Below, piece by piece: positions 1 through 7,366 of a DNA stretch of 27,077 bases. The notes beneath the pieces are model-generated. The model did no database searches. It saw only the letters and a program-made list of their open reading frames with translations, and had not been told where the DNA came from. The DNA comes from Nitrospirota bacterium (GTDB lineage: Bacteria; UBA2233), in the NCBI GenBank assembly GCA_011620345.1, contig WOZJ01000031.1, forward strand, positions 1 to 27,077. Reading direction: 5' to 3'. A program made the translations under genes and the position numbers. Positions within the stretch are counted from its first letter, which is position 1, and each line of letters begins with the position of its first letter.

Positions 1-149
1 GCCTCAAGGGGCTTGCCTAGAAGTTGGCAGAAGGCCTTGTTTGCCCACAAACGCTTGCCTTGAAGGTCTATCAGCGTCAACGCCTGCGGGGCGTTCTCTA
101 GCGCTTGGGCCTTTAGGGCTTCGATGTCTTGCTTGAGGGCTTTGGGCAT
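1..149 (-). CDS. PAS-domain sensor protein, N-terminal part only
   Basis: This is the first 49 codons of a leftward gene cut by the window edge. It starts at an ATG (149-147) preceded by AAGGAG five bases upstream. The visible protein opens with a short Lys/Gln-rich helix and then reads into ALTLIDLQGKRLWANKAFCQ, followed by LLGKPLE. This is the usual opening of a PAS fold: hydrophobic strand, D-x-x-G turn, N-K-A/x-F, then LLG. PAS domains are sensory or dimerisation modules of histidine kinases, diguanylate cyclases and regulators. The output domain lies outside the window, so the class of sensor cannot be told. It is transcribed in the same direction as copA-copB and lies 92 bp beyond the copB stop, so read-through from the copper operon is possible but not shown. 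Confidence 0.6.
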   Translation of the reverse strand, partial: MPKALKQDIEALKAQALENAPQALTLIDLQGKRLWANKAFCQLLGKPLE

Positions 150-241
150 GGCCGCTCCTTATCTCTTTGGGTTACTGGGCATTGCATACTGGGTTGCATT
201 CAAAAGGCATTGTAGCGTAAACCTTCAAAACGTTAGTAGTT

Positions 242-958
242 TCAGAACCATACACGGATGCCGGCCACGAACGAGGTAGACTCGACCTGCTCGTGCTCTT
301 CCCTGGCGAACCCGGCGGCCTCGCCGACTTTCCTTGTCCAGGAAACGCCGACGTAGGGGGCGAACTCCCGGCGAATCTCGTAGCGCAGGCGTAACCCAAG
401 CTCGACATCGTTCAGGCCGTTGCCCACCCCGTACTCCTTAACGTCTTGAGCGGCCAGGTTGGCCTCGAACCTTGGCTGAAGGATCAGGCGTTGGGTGATC
501 AGGAGGTCGTACTCGGCCTCCAGCCTTCCCGAGACGTCCCCATCCTCGCTTATGAACGAGGCGGCATCCAACTCGAACCCATAGGGGGCCAGGCCCTCGA
601 GGCCGAACACGCCGAAGGTGCGCATGTCGAGGGGTCTAAAGTCGTGGCGGACTCCGGCTTGGAGGTCAAAGAAAGGGGTGATGGCCCGGCTGAATAGCCC
701 TTGGATCTCGGCATGCTCGATCTTGTCGTTGTTGGTCTTCTCGCCCTCGGCTTTGACCCAGAATTTATTCATGTCCCCTCCGACCCATCCTTCTACATCC
801 CACAAGAACCTCTCCCCCGAATCGTGCATCTGGTACTCCAGCCGATCGGCGATGGCGTGGAAGAAGACCTCAGTGTCTGAAACCTGGCAGCTCGCTCGCC
901 CGGCGCTCACGATCAGGGCGAGGGCCATGAATCCTCCTTTCCAAAGAGTCTTGCTCAT
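242..958 (-). CDS. copB: copper resistance protein CopB, outer-membrane beta-barrel
   Basis: The 238-residue protein has an N-terminal signal peptide (Lys-rich start, hydrophobic residues about 9-19, likely cleavage near residue 24). The rest is alternating short amphipathic strands ending in a C-terminal Phe (RVWF), the usual signature of an outer-membrane barrel. Strand motifs such as FFDLQAGVRHDFRP, GLNDVELGLRLRYEIRREFAPYVGVSW and the final AGIRVWF match the CopB/PcoB family, which works with CopA in periplasmic copper tolerance. Many CopB proteins carry a long Met/His-rich region before the barrel; it is absent here, so this is a short, barrel-only form. The start codon overlaps the copA stop in a TCAT/ATGA 4-bp overlap, which implies translational coupling. 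Last gene visible in the copA operon. Confidence 0.85.
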   Translation of the reverse strand: MSKTLWKGGFMALALIVSAGRASCQVSDTEVFFHAIADRLEYQMHDSGERFLWDVEGWVGGDMNKFWVKAEGEKTNNDKIEHAEIQGLFSRAITPFFDLQAGVRHDFRPLDMRTFGVFGLEGLAPYGFELDAASFISEDGDVSGRLEAEYDLLITQRLILQPRFEANLAAQDVKEYGVGNGLNDVELGLRLRYEIRREFAPYVGVSWTRKVGEAAGFAREEHEQVESTSFVAGIRVWF

Positions 959-2691
959 GCCGGGCCTCCTTTCTCATCGCCTTTTTCCGTGACTTGCATG
1001 ACAAGGAACATTCCCGCTTCCATGTGGAACAAAAGGTGGCAATGGAAGGCCCAATTGCCGATCACCCTGGATGTCGGGGAAATAAGGAGCGAGAGCCTCT
1101 CGCCCGGCTTGACGTTGATGGTGTGCTTGTAGGGTCTGTGGTTTTCGGTGCCGTTTTCGAGCTCCATGAATTGCCCGTGCAGGTGGATCGGGTGCTCCAT
1201 CATCGTCTGGTTCACCAGAACCAGCCTAAGGCGCTCCCCGATGTAAAGGGGGGTGGGTCTGTCGTGCTCGGAGAACTTCTTGCCGTTGAATGAGAACATG
1301 AATCGCTCCATGTTCGAGGTCAGGTTAATGACAAGTTCCCTCTCGGGAGGCCTTTGGTCCTCGTTGGGCTTGAGGCTCTTTAAATCGGCGTAAACCAGGA
1401 CCCGCCACCCGTCTTGCCCGAGGCCGAGCCCGGGTTCATCGAGACGATCCTTGGTGTTCATGGCGCGCATAGCGATGTTGACGCTATTGCCTTTGGGCAT
1501 GTTCTTGGCATGGGACATGCCCTTCATCTCCCGCCCACCGTCCTTCGTCATTCCGCCCATACCGATTTCTTCGAGGTTTCTGACGGGCCTTGGGCGCCTA
1601 TCGGGGATGGGCCCCTCCCTTCCGGGAATCGGGGAGAGCGTGGCCCTGGCATACCCGCTCCTGTCGAAGGACTCGGCGAAGATCGTGTAGGGTTTGGCCT
1701 CTTTGGGCTCGATAATCGCATCGTAGGTCTCGGCCACGGCGATCCGGAGCTCGTGCACTTCGACGGGCTCGACGTTCACCCCGTCTGCCTGGACGATGGT
1801 CATATTCAAGCCGGGAATCCGGACATCGAAGTTCGTCATGGCCGAGCCGTTGATGAAGCGAAGCCGGATTCTCTCATCAGGGTTGAACAACCCCGTCCAG
1901 TTCATCTTAGGAGAATGACCGTTGATGAGGTAGGTGTAGGTCGCTCCCGTGATGTCAGCGATATCGGTCGGGTCCATCCGCATCCTGGCCCAGGCCAGGC
2001 GCTCTTTCAAGGTTTCGCCAAGCCCCTTGTTCGAGACATCCCTCATGAAATCGAACGCCGTCCTGCGCTGGTAGTTGTAGTAATGGCTCTCCATCTTGAG
2101 TTTGGAGTAGACCCGGTTCGGGTCCTCGAACATCCAATCCGAGAGCATCACCACGTACTCCCGATCGTAGGTGTACGGGTCGGGTTCGATTGGGTCGATG
2201 ATCAAGGGCCCAATCACCCCGGTTTGCAGGTGGAAGCGGGTATGGCTGTGGTACCAGTAGGTGCCCGACTGGCGAACCTTGTAGTGGTAGGTGAAGGTCG
2301 TTCCCTTGGCGATTCCTGGGAAGCTCACTTTGGGGACCCCGTCCATCCCGGCGGGGAGGAGAATTCCGTGCCAATGGATCGAGGCGGGGTGTTCGTCTTC
2401 AAGGCCATTCGTGACCCTGAGCGTCACTTCCTCCCCTTCTTGAAAACGAAGGAGGGGCCCGGGAAGGGTTCCGTTGATCATCATCGCCTGACCTTGCTTG
2501 CCGTCGATCTCGAGGGGAACCGGGGCGATCAAAAGCTCGAAAAGGCGCTCCGCAGGGATGTCCTTGATCCCCCATGTGGCCGTACTGGCCCAAAGGGGTG
2601 AGGGGATGAGCCCCCTTAAAACTCCAAGGAGGCCAAAGGCCCCCGCAGACCCTAAAAATCGGCGCCTGGATAAGCATAGATCGGGGATCAT
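955..2691 (-). CDS. copA: copper resistance multicopper oxidase CopA
   Basis: The 578-residue protein begins with a Tat signal (twin Arg in SRRRFLG at residues 8-14, then a hydrophobic stretch to about residue 35), so it is exported folded to the periplasm. Copper ligands are complete: HWHG (106-109), HSH (148-150), HPIHLHG (from 500) and HCHLLFHMEAGM (550-561), which supply the type 1, 2 and 3 sites of a multicopper oxidase. A Met-rich stretch around residues 375-405 (GMGGM, EMKGMSH, KNM) corresponds to the Met-rich insert of CopA/PcoA proteins, which bind and oxidise Cu(I). Length is close to family norms. The ATG at 2691 has AAGGAG just upstream. It is the first gene of the copper operon and overlaps copB by 4 bp. 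No copper-responsive regulator is found beside it. Confidence 0.93.
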   Translation of the reverse strand: MIPDLCLSRRRFLGSAGAFGLLGVLRGLIPSPLWASTATWGIKDIPAERLFELLIAPVPLEIDGKQGQAMMINGTLPGPLLRFQEGEEVTLRVTNGLEDEHPASIHWHGILLPAGMDGVPKVSFPGIAKGTTFTYHYKVRQSGTYWYHSHTRFHLQTGVIGPLIIDPIEPDPYTYDREYVVMLSDWMFEDPNRVYSKLKMESHYYNYQRRTAFDFMRDVSNKGLGETLKERLAWARMRMDPTDIADITGATYTYLINGHSPKMNWTGLFNPDERIRLRFINGSAMTNFDVRIPGLNMTIVQADGVNVEPVEVHELRIAVAETYDAIIEPKEAKPYTIFAESFDRSGYARATLSPIPGREGPIPDRRPRPVRNLEEIGMGGMTKDGGREMKGMSHAKNMPKGNSVNIAMRAMNTKDRLDEPGLGLGQDGWRVLVYADLKSLKPNEDQRPPERELVINLTSNMERFMFSFNGKKFSEHDRPTPLYIGERLRLVLVNQTMMEHPIHLHGQFMELENGTENHRPYKHTINVKPGERLSLLISPTSRVIGNWAFHCHLLFHMEAGMFLVMQVTEKGDEKGGPA

Positions 2692-2798
2692 GGCTCTCCT
2701 TTCTTCGCTTGCGTTGTCCGGCGGGATGGGGATTCTTCAAGGAACCAAGCGGGCCTCGTTCAGGAAGAAACCGGTATCAAAGCCCTGCTTTTTTCTAA

Positions 2799-2828
2799 AT
2801 CATAGAGCAAAAGTTTATTTTTTTCCAA
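2799..2828 (-). promoter_or_regulatory. candidate sigma-70 promoter of copA-copB
   Basis: Reading leftward, TTGGAA (2828-2823) is followed after 18 bp by TATGAT (2804-2799), five of six matches to the -10 consensus. It sits about 108 bp upstream of the copA start inside the AT-rich 2692-2987 gap. No clear MerR-type dyad between the two boxes was seen, so copper control by CueR is not supported by this sequence alone. The rest of this 296-bp gap holds no gene I can support. Confidence 0.45.
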
Positions 2829-2987
2829 AAAGGATCGGCTTTTGGCTCGATGGGGATCTTTTTAGGGTATCCTGGCAATTATGGATAAAAAGGGGCATTT
2901 TGGCCAAACAAGCCGCTGTGGTAGCTTAAAAAGACTGGGAAAGAAGAAAACCACGACACCCTATAAAGATCCCTAAGGGAGAGGTTT

Positions 2988-3677
2988 ATGATCCAATTCT
3001 ATACATGGCCGACCCCAAACGGCCAAAAGGTCGCCATCATGCTGGAAGAAACCGGCCTGTCCTACCGGGCGATTCCTGTAAACATCGGCAAGGGCGAGCA
3101 GTTCGACCCCGAATTCTTAAGGATCAGCCCGAACAACAAGATCCCCGCCATTGTAGACGAGGAAGGTCCGGAAGGGAAGCCTTACGCCGTGTTCGAATCC
3201 GGGGCGATTCTTATGTATTTGGCCGAGAAAACAGGGCTTTACTTGCCCAAGGAAGCATTGGCGAAGTACGAGGTAATCCAGTGGCTTTTCTTTCAGATGG
3301 CCTCGATCGGCCCGATGTTCGGCCAGGCCGGGCATTTCATCAATTACGCCCCCGAGCCTATCCCCTACGCCATAGAGCGCTACACAAAAGAGGTTGTCCG
3401 GCTTCTTGGCGTGCTCGAAGGAAGGCTTTCAGAACGCGAATACTTGACGAGCGCTTACTCGATTGCCGATATGGCGGCCTTTCCGTGGGTTCGTATAGCG
3501 GACCACCTAGGGGTGAGCCATGGGTTCCACAACGTTTCTCGCTGGGTCCGCTCGCTCGAGGCCAGGGAAGGCGTAAAGCGGGGGCTTGAGCTGCTCAAGG
3601 AGTACCGGCACCCTGGGCCTTTAGACGAGGAGGCCAGAAGGCACCTGTTTGGACAATCCCAATCCCCTAAAAACTAA
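2988..3677 (+). CDS. Nu-class glutathione S-transferase (YfcG/YghU-like disulfide reductase)
   Basis: The 229-residue protein has an N-terminal thioredoxin-like GST domain (about 1-85) and a helical C-terminal domain (about 90-205). The N terminus reads FYTWPTPNGQKV, with Thr9 and Asn11 in the places used by E. coli YfcG to hold glutathione. That class has no catalytic Tyr/Ser/Cys and shows glutathione-dependent disulfide-bond reductase activity. Further family features are NNKIPAIVD (about 49-57, cis-Pro) and FESGAILMYLAEK (about 69-81, glutathione gamma-glutamyl contact). GGGAGAGG lies just before the ATG at 2988. It is upstream of, and co-directional with, the CDGSH/DoxX redox genes, but a separate promoter lies between them. 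Assignment to the Nu class rests on the TPN motif; the physiological substrate is unknown. Confidence 0.88.
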   Translation: MIQFYTWPTPNGQKVAIMLEETGLSYRAIPVNIGKGEQFDPEFLRISPNNKIPAIVDEEGPEGKPYAVFESGAILMYLAEKTGLYLPKEALAKYEVIQWLFFQMASIGPMFGQAGHFINYAPEPIPYAIERYTKEVVRLLGVLEGRLSEREYLTSAYSIADMAAFPWVRIADHLGVSHGFHNVSRWVRSLEAREGVKRGLELLKEYRHPGPLDEEARRHLFGQSQSPKN

Positions 3678-3714
3678 CAAGCCTTTTTCCGGGGGTTTTG
3701 TTCTTAAAGCGGCA

Positions 3715-3743
3715 TTGTTAGGGTTCTGTTTCTAGAGTACACT
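3715..3743 (+). promoter_or_regulatory. candidate promoter of the CDGSH-DoxX-AKR operon
   Basis: TTGTTA (3715-3720) and TACACT (3738-3743) are separated by exactly 17 bp and lie about 40 bp before the CDGSH start. The -10 hexamer is identical to that of the helicase promoter at 11251. A strong ribosome binding site AAGGAGG (3769-3775) follows, 8 bp before the ATG. Confidence 0.45.
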
Positions 3744-3783
3744 GGTATGAATTGATTTATCTATTTCCAAGGAGGAACATACC

Positions 3784-4023
3784 ATGGCAGAGCCAAAAGT
3801 ATTCGATCGAAAGCCGCAAGTTGTCGAGCTTAACCCTGGCACCTACGCTTGGTGCAGTTGCGGGGAGTCTAAGAATCAGCCGTTTTGCGATGGCTCGCAC
3901 AAGGGCTCTGGGCTTGCCCCGGTACGCTTTGAGATCGAAGAAAAAAAGCGCGCGGTCATGTGCCTTTGCAAGCACAGCCAGAACGCGCCTTTCTGTGACG
4001 GCACTCACAAGGAACTCGGATAG
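3784..4023 (+). CDS. CDGSH iron-sulfur domain protein with two clusters
   Basis: The small 79-residue soluble protein carries two copies of the CDGSH signature. In the first, Cys24, Cys26, Cys35 and His39 (C-S-C ... FCDGSHK) are the 3Cys-1His ligands of a [2Fe-2S] cluster. In the second, Cys60, Cys62, Cys71 and His75 (C-L-C ... FCDGTHK) repeat the pattern. Two tandem motifs in a very short chain are typical of bacterial members related to eukaryotic Miner2, while mitoNEET has one motif per subunit. Such proteins transfer electrons or clusters; the exact bacterial role is poorly known. It is the first gene of a co-directional run: DoxX starts 55 bp later, then the aldo/keto reductase. There is no signal peptide, so it should be cytoplasmic. 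Confidence 0.9.
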   Translation: MAEPKVFDRKPQVVELNPGTYAWCSCGESKNQPFCDGSHKGSGLAPVRFEIEEKKRAVMCLCKHSQNAPFCDGTHKELG

Positions 4024-4078
4024 GATAAGCCAATGAAGAATCTTTCCATGCCCTGAATAGGCGGTGCGGAGGGGGGCG

Positions 4079-4468
4079 ATGGCGAGCATGGGAATTATGA
4101 TAGGCAGAATCTTGCTGGGCCAGATTTTTTTGTTGGCCGGCATCCACAAGATGATGGACTGGCAGGGTATGTCGGCGTACATGGCCTCCCAGGGGATGCC
4201 CTGGATCCCCTTTTTCCTGACGGGGGCGATGCTTGTGGAAACCCTGGGTGGACTTTCCTTGATTCTTGGCATTCAACCAAGGATCGGGGCCCTTGTGTTA
4301 ACGGCCTTCTTGATCCCAGCGACGCTCATCTTCCACGATTTTTGGACGCTGGAAGACCCCCAGAGGTCGCTTCAGATGATCATGTTCCAAAAGAACCTTG
4401 CCATCATGGGTGGGCTTCTTTTGTTCTCGATCTTGAGTCCTGCGGGAGGTCGTCAAGGCGAACGCTAG
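4079..4468 (+). CDS. DoxX-family inner-membrane protein
   Basis: The 129-residue integral membrane protein has about four hydrophobic helices (roughly residues 4-20, 42-60, 64-85 and 104-122). The opening GRILLGQIFLLAGIHKMMDW and the later ETLGGLSLILGIQPRIGALVL segment are diagnostic of DoxX/DoxD-like proteins. I chose the ATG at 4079 because GGAGGGGGG stands immediately before it; a GTG at 4064 is in frame but lacks such a site. DoxX homologues are linked to thiol and oxidative stress handling, and in mycobacteria DoxX forms a membrane complex with superoxide dismutase and a sulfurtransferase. Its place between a CDGSH protein and oxidoreductases supports a redox role, but no enzymatic motif is visible. 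Confidence 0.85.
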   Translation: MASMGIMIGRILLGQIFLLAGIHKMMDWQGMSAYMASQGMPWIPFFLTGAMLVETLGGLSLILGIQPRIGALVLTAFLIPATLIFHDFWTLEDPQRSLQMIMFQKNLAIMGGLLLFSILSPAGGRQGER

Positions 4469-4508
4469 GGGTATTTTGTTTCATGGTTTATTTAAGAGGG
4501 AGGGTTCG

Positions 4509-5510
4509 ATGGAGTACAGGCTGCTTGGCCGCTCAGGCCTTAAGGTTTCCAAGCTCTGTTTTGGCTGCATGACGTTTGGCAACAACCAGTGGGACATAGG
4601 CGGGGTGGACGAGCGGCTTGCCACCGAAATGGTTGCCGCTTGCTTCGATCATGGGTTGAACTTTTTCGACACGGCCGATGTCTACAGCCATGGAGAATCC
4701 GAAACACTCCTTGGCAAGGCGCTCGGGTCACGAAGAAAAGAGGCCGTCGTCGCGACGAAGGTTCGGGGCCGGATGGGTAAGGGGCCGAACGATGTGGGCC
4801 TATCGCGCCAGCACATTTTAGAATCGTGCGATGCGAGCCTGAAAAGGCTGGGCACAGATCATATCGACCTTTATCAGGTGCACAGCTTCGACCCTGAAAC
4901 CCCGCTAGAAGAAACGCTTAGAGCGTTAGACGACCTGGTTCGCTGGGGAAAGGTTCGTTACATCGGGGTAAGCAACTTTGCCGCATGGCAGTTGACGAAA
5001 GCGCTTTGGGTCTCCGATAAGGCGGGCCTCGAGCGGTTCGTTTCGCTCCAGGCCTACTACAGCCTGGTGGGCAGGGACTTGGAGTTTGAGCTCGTGCCGC
5101 TTTGTCTCGATCAAGGGCTCGGAATACTTCCTTGGAGCCCCTTGGCCGGAGGGTTTTTGTCGGGAAAATACCGTAAAGATGCTTCGATACCGGAAGGCAG
5201 GCTCAAAGGCCAACTGGGAGACTTCATCCCGATCAATAAGGAGCAGGGTTATAAAATCATAGAGGTGCTGGAAAATACCGCCAGGGCTAAGGAAGCGAGC
5301 GTGGCGGCCACGGCGCTCGCCTGGCTTATCCACAAGCCCGGGGTAACCTCCGTGATCATCGGGGCGCGCACTATGGAGCAGCTTCAGGGGAATTTAAAGG
5401 CCGCAGAGATCATGCTTTCGAACTCTGAGATGGAGCGGCTCGAGAACGCAAGCGCCGTTCCCTTGCCCTACCCCCAGTGGATGCTCGCATTTACCCAGGC
5501 TGACAGGTAG
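4509..5510 (+). CDS. aldo/keto reductase
   Basis: The 333-residue (alpha/beta)8-barrel NADPH-dependent oxidoreductase has the complete catalytic tetrad: Asp54 and Tyr59 (FFDTADVYSHGESE), Lys84 (VVATKV) and His125 (YQVHSFD). The NADP-binding end is also present (SVIIGARTMEQLQGNLKA near the C terminus). The opening MEYRLLGRSGLKVSKLCFG is typical of the bacterial Tas/YajO-like branch acting on aldehydes or ketones. I placed the start at the ATG 4509, after GAGGGAGGG; an upstream in-frame TTG at 4476 would add 11 residues unlike the family. It lies 40 bp after DoxX and 10 bp before the SDR, so is probably co-transcribed. Substrate cannot be inferred. Confidence 0.9.
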   Translation: MEYRLLGRSGLKVSKLCFGCMTFGNNQWDIGGVDERLATEMVAACFDHGLNFFDTADVYSHGESETLLGKALGSRRKEAVVATKVRGRMGKGPNDVGLSRQHILESCDASLKRLGTDHIDLYQVHSFDPETPLEETLRALDDLVRWGKVRYIGVSNFAAWQLTKALWVSDKAGLERFVSLQAYYSLVGRDLEFELVPLCLDQGLGILPWSPLAGGFLSGKYRKDASIPEGRLKGQLGDFIPINKEQGYKIIEVLENTARAKEASVAATALAWLIHKPGVTSVIIGARTMEQLQGNLKAAEIMLSNSEMERLENASAVPLPYPQWMLAFTQADR

Positions 5511-5520
5511 GGGGGATGGC

Positions 5521-6270
5521 ATGAGGCTTCAGGGTAAGAAGGCCCTCGTTACGGGAGCAAGCAAAGGGATCGGCCGGTCTGTGGCGCTCGGGTTTGCCAA
5601 GGAGGGGGCGGACGTGTTCCTTACGGCCAAAGAAGACCAGAAAGGCTTGGACGAAGCTCTTGAGCAGGCAAGGGCGTTGGGCGTCAAGGCCCAAGGCGGG
5701 CTTTACGACGCGGCCTCTTTAGAAGAAGTCCGAAGGCTGATGGACAATATAGCAAGCACCTTCGGGACGCTAGATATCCTCGTAAACAACGCGGGCATCA
5801 TCAGGCCCACGCCTTTTTTGGAAATCAGTCCCGAGCAGTTCGAGCGGACGCTTCGTATCCATTTGTATGGTACGTTTTATCATATGCAAGAAGCCATTAG
5901 GCGGTTTATGATGCCAAAAAAAAGCGGCAAGGTCATTAATCTTGCCGCTCCCGCCGCCTTGATGGGATTTTTAGGCGTGGCCGATTACGCGACTGCCAAA
6001 GGCGGCATCGTAGCGCTCACGAAGAACGCGGCAAAGGAGCTAGTTCCATTCAACATTCAGGTCAATGCCGTCGTCCCTGTCGCCGAAACGCGCATGACGG
6101 AGGTGCTGTCTGGATACTATGCCAAGCGCTTTGGCATAGAAGAAGGCAAAAAGCTCGATGCGCTCCCTGAAACAGGTAAGCTTGTGGGTACATTCGTGTA
6201 CTTTGCTAGCTCTGATTCGGACTACGTGACGGGCCAGGTGCTCGCGGCCGACGGGGGTATGTTTTGCTAG
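5521..6270 (+). CDS. short-chain dehydrogenase/reductase-like protein with altered active site
   Basis: The 249-residue Rossmann protein of the classical SDR type has the dinucleotide motif TGASKGIG (11-18), NNAG (89-92) and Y-x-x-x-K (Tyr156, Lys160 in YATAK). The C-terminal VTGQVLAADGG is typical of FabG-like enzymes. Two catalytic residues are changed. The Ser that normally lies 13 residues before Tyr is Ala143 (KVINLAAPAAL), and the Asn of the catalytic tetrad in the helix after NNAG appears to be His114 (LRIHLYGTF). Loss of Ser normally abolishes or strongly lowers dehydrogenase activity, so it may bind cofactor without ordinary catalysis or use another mechanism. It is translated just after the aldo/keto reductase (10-bp gap) and overlaps the next gene. 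Confidence 0.85.
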   Translation: MRLQGKKALVTGASKGIGRSVALGFAKEGADVFLTAKEDQKGLDEALEQARALGVKAQGGLYDAASLEEVRRLMDNIASTFGTLDILVNNAGIIRPTPFLEISPEQFERTLRIHLYGTFYHMQEAIRRFMMPKKSGKVINLAAPAALMGFLGVADYATAKGGIVALTKNAAKELVPFNIQVNAVVPVAETRMTEVLSGYYAKRFGIEEGKKLDALPETGKLVGTFVYFASSDSDYVTGQVLAADGGMFC

Positions 6271-7274
6271 GGTTAGGCAGGGCGGAGGAGTCAAAACGCC
6301 CGCTTGTGGCCGTGAGCTTTGATTTGGGGCAGGAGGCCAAAGAAAGGATCGAGGCCATCCTAAACCCCGTGGCCAAAGTCGTACATTTAAGAGACCTTAG
6401 CCCAGAAGAGCGGGAGGCCGCCTTAAAAAGGGCGAGGGCGCTGTTTGCCTGGGCCCCGCACATGGAACTCTCCAACGCCGAGCAGGAGATGCTCGAAGGG
6501 GTCGCCTTCATGCAGCTTCTTTCGGCTGGCGTAGATCATTTGAATCTTACGCGTATCCCTGCGGGCCTCGTTGTGACGAGCAACGTGGGCGCCTATGCCA
6601 GGCCGATGGCTGAGCATGCGCTCGCGATGGTGCTTGCTTTAACAAAGCGCCTCTTTATCCACCATGATAAGCTCAAGCACGGCGTCTTTGACCAGCTCTC
6701 CGAGAACAAGGCGCTTTTTGGGGCCAAAGCCGCGATTTTGGGTTTCGGGGGGATCGGGAAGGCCGTGGCCAGGCTCCTTAGACCCTTTGGTGTCAAGATT
6801 CTGGCTCTCAACCGAAGCGGCAAGAGCGATGAGACCGTGGATTTTCTAGGAACCCTCAAAGACTTGGACGGTGTGCTCCAGGAAGCCGACATCGTCGTTG
6901 TTTCGCTTCCATTGAACCGCTCTACTCGTGGGCTGATCGGTAAGCGTGAGCTTAACCTCATGAAGCCCGACGCCGTTATGGTGAACGTCGCCAGGGGGGA
7001 AATCGTCGAGGAGCGCGCGCTTTACGAGCATCTAAAGGCGACACCTACGTTCATGGCCGGGATCGATGCCTGGTGGACGGAACCCTTCAAGCAGGGTAGG
7101 TTCGAGTTGAACTACCCCTTTTTCGAGCTCCCAAACGTCCTTGGAACCCCCCACAACTCCGGGCTTGTTCCCGGCTCTTTGATCGAAGCCGTTCAGAAAG
7201 CCTCGGAGAACATCCTGCGCTTTCTTACAGGAGGGCCGCTTGAAGGGGTTGTACGAAGGGAAGATTATCTCTAA
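6264..7274 (+). CDS. D-2-hydroxyacid dehydrogenase family protein, probably NADP(H)-dependent
   Basis: The protein (336 residues if the TTG at 6264 is the start) has the two-lobed 2-hydroxyacid dehydrogenase fold. It contains GFGGIG (160-165) in the nucleotide-binding domain and the catalytic set Arg244 (NVARGEIVEE), Glu273 (WWTEPF) and His297 (GTPHNSG). The end of the second Rossmann strand reads ALNRSGK, with no acidic residue but Arg184 and Ser185; that pattern is usual for NADPH-using hydroxypyruvate/glyoxylate-type reductases. The start is uncertain: TTG 6264 overlaps the SDR stop by 7 bp and would be coupled, while GTG 6306 is in frame but 16 bp from the nearest GGAGGAG. It belongs to the CDGSH-DoxX-AKR-SDR run. 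Substrate is a 2-ketoacid or 2-hydroxyacid, not further defined. Confidence 0.88.
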   Translation: MLGLGRAEESKRPLVAVSFDLGQEAKERIEAILNPVAKVVHLRDLSPEEREAALKRARALFAWAPHMELSNAEQEMLEGVAFMQLLSAGVDHLNLTRIPAGLVVTSNVGAYARPMAEHALAMVLALTKRLFIHHDKLKHGVFDQLSENKALFGAKAAILGFGGIGKAVARLLRPFGVKILALNRSGKSDETVDFLGTLKDLDGVLQEADIVVVSLPLNRSTRGLIGKRELNLMKPDAVMVNVARGEIVEERALYEHLKATPTFMAGIDAWWTEPFKQGRFELNYPFFELPNVLGTPHNSGLVPGSLIEAVQKASENILRFLTGGPLEGVVRREDYL

Positions 7275-7287
7275 TGGCGGCCTGGCG

Positions 7288-7316
7288 TTGACGCGACTCC
7301 GCGGCCGTGCTAGCCT
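7288..7316 (+). promoter_or_regulatory. weak candidate promoter of the first amidase
   Basis: TTGACG (7288-7293) and TAGCCT (7311-7316) are 17 bp apart in the 92-bp gap before the amidase. The -35 box is good (five of six) but the -10 is poor (three of six); a better -10-like TATAAC at 7325-7330 lacks a matching -35. The amidase may instead be read through from the upstream operon. Confidence 0.25.
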
Positions 7317-7366
7317 AGCGCTGCTATAACCAAAGAATATAAGAATATTTTAAGAGGCTGGGGGGT

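Noticed and set aside
1414-2601. Long rightward open frame (395 codons) opposite copA
   Set aside because: It is antisense to a clearly conserved CopA with all copper ligands; composition follows the complementary codons and no family resemblance is seen.
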